Assembly (NCBI GenBank): GCA_902765975.1
Contig: CACXBO010000031.1
Location: 1 to 8,566, forward strand
Direction of reading: 5' to 3'
Length of the DNA: 8,566 nucleotides
Source: Oscillospiraceae bacterium
Lineage (GTDB): Bacteria; Bacillota; Clostridia; Oscillospirales; Oscillospiraceae
Shown: positions 6,971-8,566 of the stretch, one piece after another
Layout of the letters: each line of letters opens with the position of its first letter
How positions within the stretch are numbered: position 1 is the stretch's first letter
Program-made: the position numbers and the translations under genes
The notes under the pieces: model-generated
What the model was told of the DNA's origin: nothing
The model's input: only the letters and a program-made list of their open reading frames with translations
Database searches by the model: none

Positions 6971-8338
6971 ATGCCGGAGCTTGAAAAAAATATGATACGT
7001 ACCGTAACCTGCGAGGGGTACACCTCGGAGGGAATGGGCGTTTGCAGGATCGATGGGAGGGCCGTGTTTGTTCGCGGCCTTCTTCTTGGTGAAACGGCAG
7101 ATATTCGAATACTAAAAGCCACGAAGACTGCAGTATACGCGAAGGTGGAGAAGCTAACGAGCGCGTCGAAGGAGCGCATTTTGCCCGACTGCCCGGTATA
7201 TTGGCAATGCGGCGGCTGTATGCTGAGGCATATGAGTTATTCCGAGGAGCTGCGGCTCAAAAAGAAAAGAGTTGAGGACGCCGTAAGGCGTATAGGCGGA
7301 ATCGACCTTCCCGTGAGCGAGATTCTCGGAGCCGAGAAAACAGAGGGCTACCGCAACAAGACGATCTACACAGTCGGCAGAACGGGGGACAGTGCGGTCA
7401 CGGGCTTCTACCGCGAGCGTAGCCACGACCTTGTATCCGCGCCGGACTGTGCAATAGAGTCGGATTATTCAAAACGCGCCGCCGCCGCGCTCAGAAGGAG
7501 TATGGACGGATATTTCATACCGGAATACGAGCCGGAGACAGGCAGAGGTGTTCGCCGCCTTATGTGCCGCTTCGGATTCTCATCCGGAGAGGGACAGATT
7601 GTGATCGTATGCGGCAGGGGAAAGCTCCCGCATGAGAAGGAGATCGTCGAGGAGCTTCTGAAAGCCTGTCCCGAGACCGTCAGCATTATGAAGAACGTTA
7701 ATCCAGACCCGGGCGACACAGTGCTCGGAAAGGACTATGAGCTCATTTACGGCAAGGAGAGCATTACGGACAAGCTATGCTCGCTGAGCTTTGAGCTTGC
7801 GCCGGACGCTTTTTATCAGGTCAACAGGGAACAGGCGGAGAGACTATACGGCAAAGCTCTGGAGTATGCAGACCTGAAGAACGGTGATACAGCTCTCGAC
7901 CTCTACTGCGGCACTGGGACGATAACCCTCTGCCTTGCAAAAAGCGCGGGCAGGGTAATAGGCGCTGAGATCGTTGAAAGCGCGGTGAGGAACGCGAGAA
8001 AGAACGCGGAGAGAAACGGTATACATAACGCAGAGTTTATCTGCGCCGACGCAGGAAAAGCGGCCTTTGAGCTCGCGCAAAAGGGACTGAGACCCGATGT
8101 GGTCGTCGTCGATCCTCCGAGGAAGGGACTTTTCCCCGACGTGCCCGGCATTATCGCCGAAATGGAACCGAAGCGTATAGTATATGTCTCCTGCGACCCG
8201 GCGACACTTGCGAGGGACCTGAGAATATTCGATTCATTAGGTTATCGGGCTGAGAAGCTAACAGCCGTGGATATGTTCCCGCGCACGAGCCATGTGGAGA
8301 CGGTGGTTTTGATGTCTCGAGAGGTGGAGAGACAATAG
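6971..8338 (+). CDS. rlmD: 23S rRNA (uracil-C5)-methyltransferase, RlmD/RumA family
   Basis: This enzyme transfers methyl from S-adenosylmethionine to C5 of uracil in 23S rRNA (U1939, and in some Gram-positives also U747). The 455-residue product has an N-terminal TRAM-like RNA-binding domain (about 1-62). Four cysteines suited to a 4Fe-4S cluster follow: Cys74, Cys80, Cys83 and Cys160. The SAM-binding loop is LDLYCGTGT (309-317), then DPPRKG. The nucleophile is Cys408 in VSCDPATLARD and the general base is probably Glu443 in HVETVVLM. AAAGGAGG (6955-6962) lies 8 bases before the ATG and fixes the start. The gap to the Clp gene is 37 bases, so co-transcription is likely. The dual-specificity RlmCD form cannot be excluded. 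The 3' end abuts an abrupt AT-rich change, and this gene end is a known integration site in Firmicutes. Confidence 0.95.
   Translation: MPELEKNMIRTVTCEGYTSEGMGVCRIDGRAVFVRGLLLGETADIRILKATKTAVYAKVEKLTSASKERILPDCPVYWQCGGCMLRHMSYSEELRLKKKRVEDAVRRIGGIDLPVSEILGAEKTEGYRNKTIYTVGRTGDSAVTGFYRERSHDLVSAPDCAIESDYSKRAAAALRRSMDGYFIPEYEPETGRGVRRLMCRFGFSSGEGQIVIVCGRGKLPHEKEIVEELLKACPETVSIMKNVNPDPGDTVLGKDYELIYGKESITDKLCSLSFELAPDAFYQVNREQAERLYGKALEYADLKNGDTALDLYCGTGTITLCLAKSAGRVIGAEIVESAVRNARKNAERNGIHNAEFICADAGKAAFELAQKGLRPDVVVVDPPRKGLFPDVPGIIAEMEPKRIVYVSCDPATLARDLRIFDSLGYRAEKLTAVDMFPRTSHVETVVLMSREVERQ
8313..8334. repeat. Short inverted repeat at the 3' end of rlmD
   Basis: TGTCTC (8313-8318) and GAGACA (8329-8334) are exact reverse complements around a 10-base centre, ending just before the rlmD TAG (8336-8338). 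GTGGAGA occurs at 8294-8300 and again at 8324-8330, the second copy partly inside this structure. No T-run follows, so it is a poor terminator. Given its place at the composition break it might be part of a recombination site, but arms of 6 bp can arise by chance. Confidence 0.35.
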
Positions 8339-8566
8339 AACTATTATTGATACGGATGGTTATATGGAACTTAATATTATGGAGTGGAATATTCATCAAA
8401 AGGGACGACAGTATTCGAACAGAAGAAGTGTAGATGGTCCAATTCCTGATTGGATTATTGAAAATGTTCCAAATGATATGAATATTGTAATTTTTACAGA
8501 GTTTAACTCACATGCACGAAATATCTCGGATTTTTATAGTAAATTGGAAACCAAAGGGTTTAGCTA
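8339..8566. other. AT-rich, probably horizontally acquired segment (left edge only)
   Basis: By hand count bases 8341-8566 are about 32% GC, whereas the lines of rlmD checked are between 53% and 62%. The change falls within a few bases of the rlmD stop codon. Of the eight isoleucine codons in the frame found here, seven are ATT, one is ATC and none is ATA, while ATA is frequent in the upstream genes. This suggests DNA of different origin. No integrase, transposase or confirmed attachment repeat is visible in the 228 bases available. Confidence 0.5.
8364..8566 (+). CDS. Probable endonuclease/exonuclease/phosphatase-fold protein (3' partial)
   Basis: The first 67 codons of an open frame run off the right edge. 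The N-terminus MELNIMEWNIHQKG, with Asn9, followed by IVIFTEFN with Glu46, fits the first two motifs of the endonuclease/exonuclease/phosphatase (EEP, DNase I-like) superfamily, where an Asn and a Glu help bind the catalytic metal. Substrates in that superfamily range from DNA and RNA to phosphoinositides and sphingomyelin, so no specific function is claimed. ATG 8364 is the first ATG in this frame after the TGA at 8310; the ribosome binding site is weak (GGATGG, 8354-8359). AT-rich composition and ATT-biased isoleucine codons differ from all upstream genes, which suggests acquisition with an accessory element. The motifs behind the family call are short. Confidence 0.6.
   Translation, partial: MELNIMEWNIHQKGRQYSNRRSVDGPIPDWIIENVPNDMNIVIFTEFNSHARNISDFYSKLETKGFS

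Noticed and set aside
8342..8347. TATTAT as a -10 box for the EEP-fold gene
   Set aside because: The nearest -35-like TTGATG (8309-8314) is 27 bases away and there is no extended TG motif, so AT-rich chance is the simpler explanation.
8313..8350. Intrinsic terminator after rlmD
   Set aside because: The stem is only 6 bp with a 10-base loop, lies before the stop codon and is not followed by a run of T.

Overview
The window looks like a chromosomal segment of a Bacillota bacterium, most likely an anaerobic Clostridia lineage of moderate GC. The basis is gene content and order: an ECF transporter ATPase pair, ecfT and truA in a row, a DUF5711-like protein next to a CvpA-family protein, and a ClpE/ClpC-type unfoldase. 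Other clues are strong GGAGG-type ribosome binding sites and heavy use of ATA for isoleucine. All genes are on the plus strand and tightly packed. Species cannot be given.

Region 1 (1-2668) is an ECF transport / tRNA modification operon. The first reading frame enters from the left edge already inside the C-terminal part of an EcfA1-type ATPase. It continues without a stop into a complete EcfA2-type ATPase, so the two ATPases appear to be one fused polypeptide. ecfT overlaps it by 8 bases and truA follows 12 bases later. EcfA1/A2 and EcfT form the shared energising module for vitamin and metal uptake; TruA makes pseudouridine in tRNA anticodon arms.

Region 2 (2669-8338) probably begins a second transcription unit at an extended -10 promoter (TGCTATAAT, 2699-2707). 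It holds a membrane-anchored, probably beta-propeller protein of DUF5711 type, a CvpA-family membrane protein, a ClpE-like double-AAA+ unfoldase with an N-terminal zinc finger and a VGF ClpP-docking loop, and rlmD, a 23S rRNA m5U methyltransferase. Gaps are 17, 23 and 37 bases. A perfect 8-bp inverted repeat sits at the cvpA/clp junction. The first three genes may link envelope state to protein quality control, but that is inference.

Region 3 (8339-8566) starts just after the rlmD stop codon. Composition drops from above 50% GC to about 32% (hand count) and isoleucine codons switch to ATT. It holds the first 67 codons of a probable endonuclease/exonuclease/phosphatase-fold protein that runs off the window. 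The 3' end of rlmD/rumA-type genes is a known landing site for integrative elements, so this may be the edge of an accessory island. No integrase or confirmed attachment site lies inside the window.

I saw no rRNA, tRNA, CRISPR array, insertion sequence or convincing intrinsic terminator. No stretch over 300 bases lacks a gene. No clearly undescribed multi-gene system is visible; the best leads are the ATPase fusion, the DUF5711-CvpA-Clp cluster and the foreign-looking right edge.
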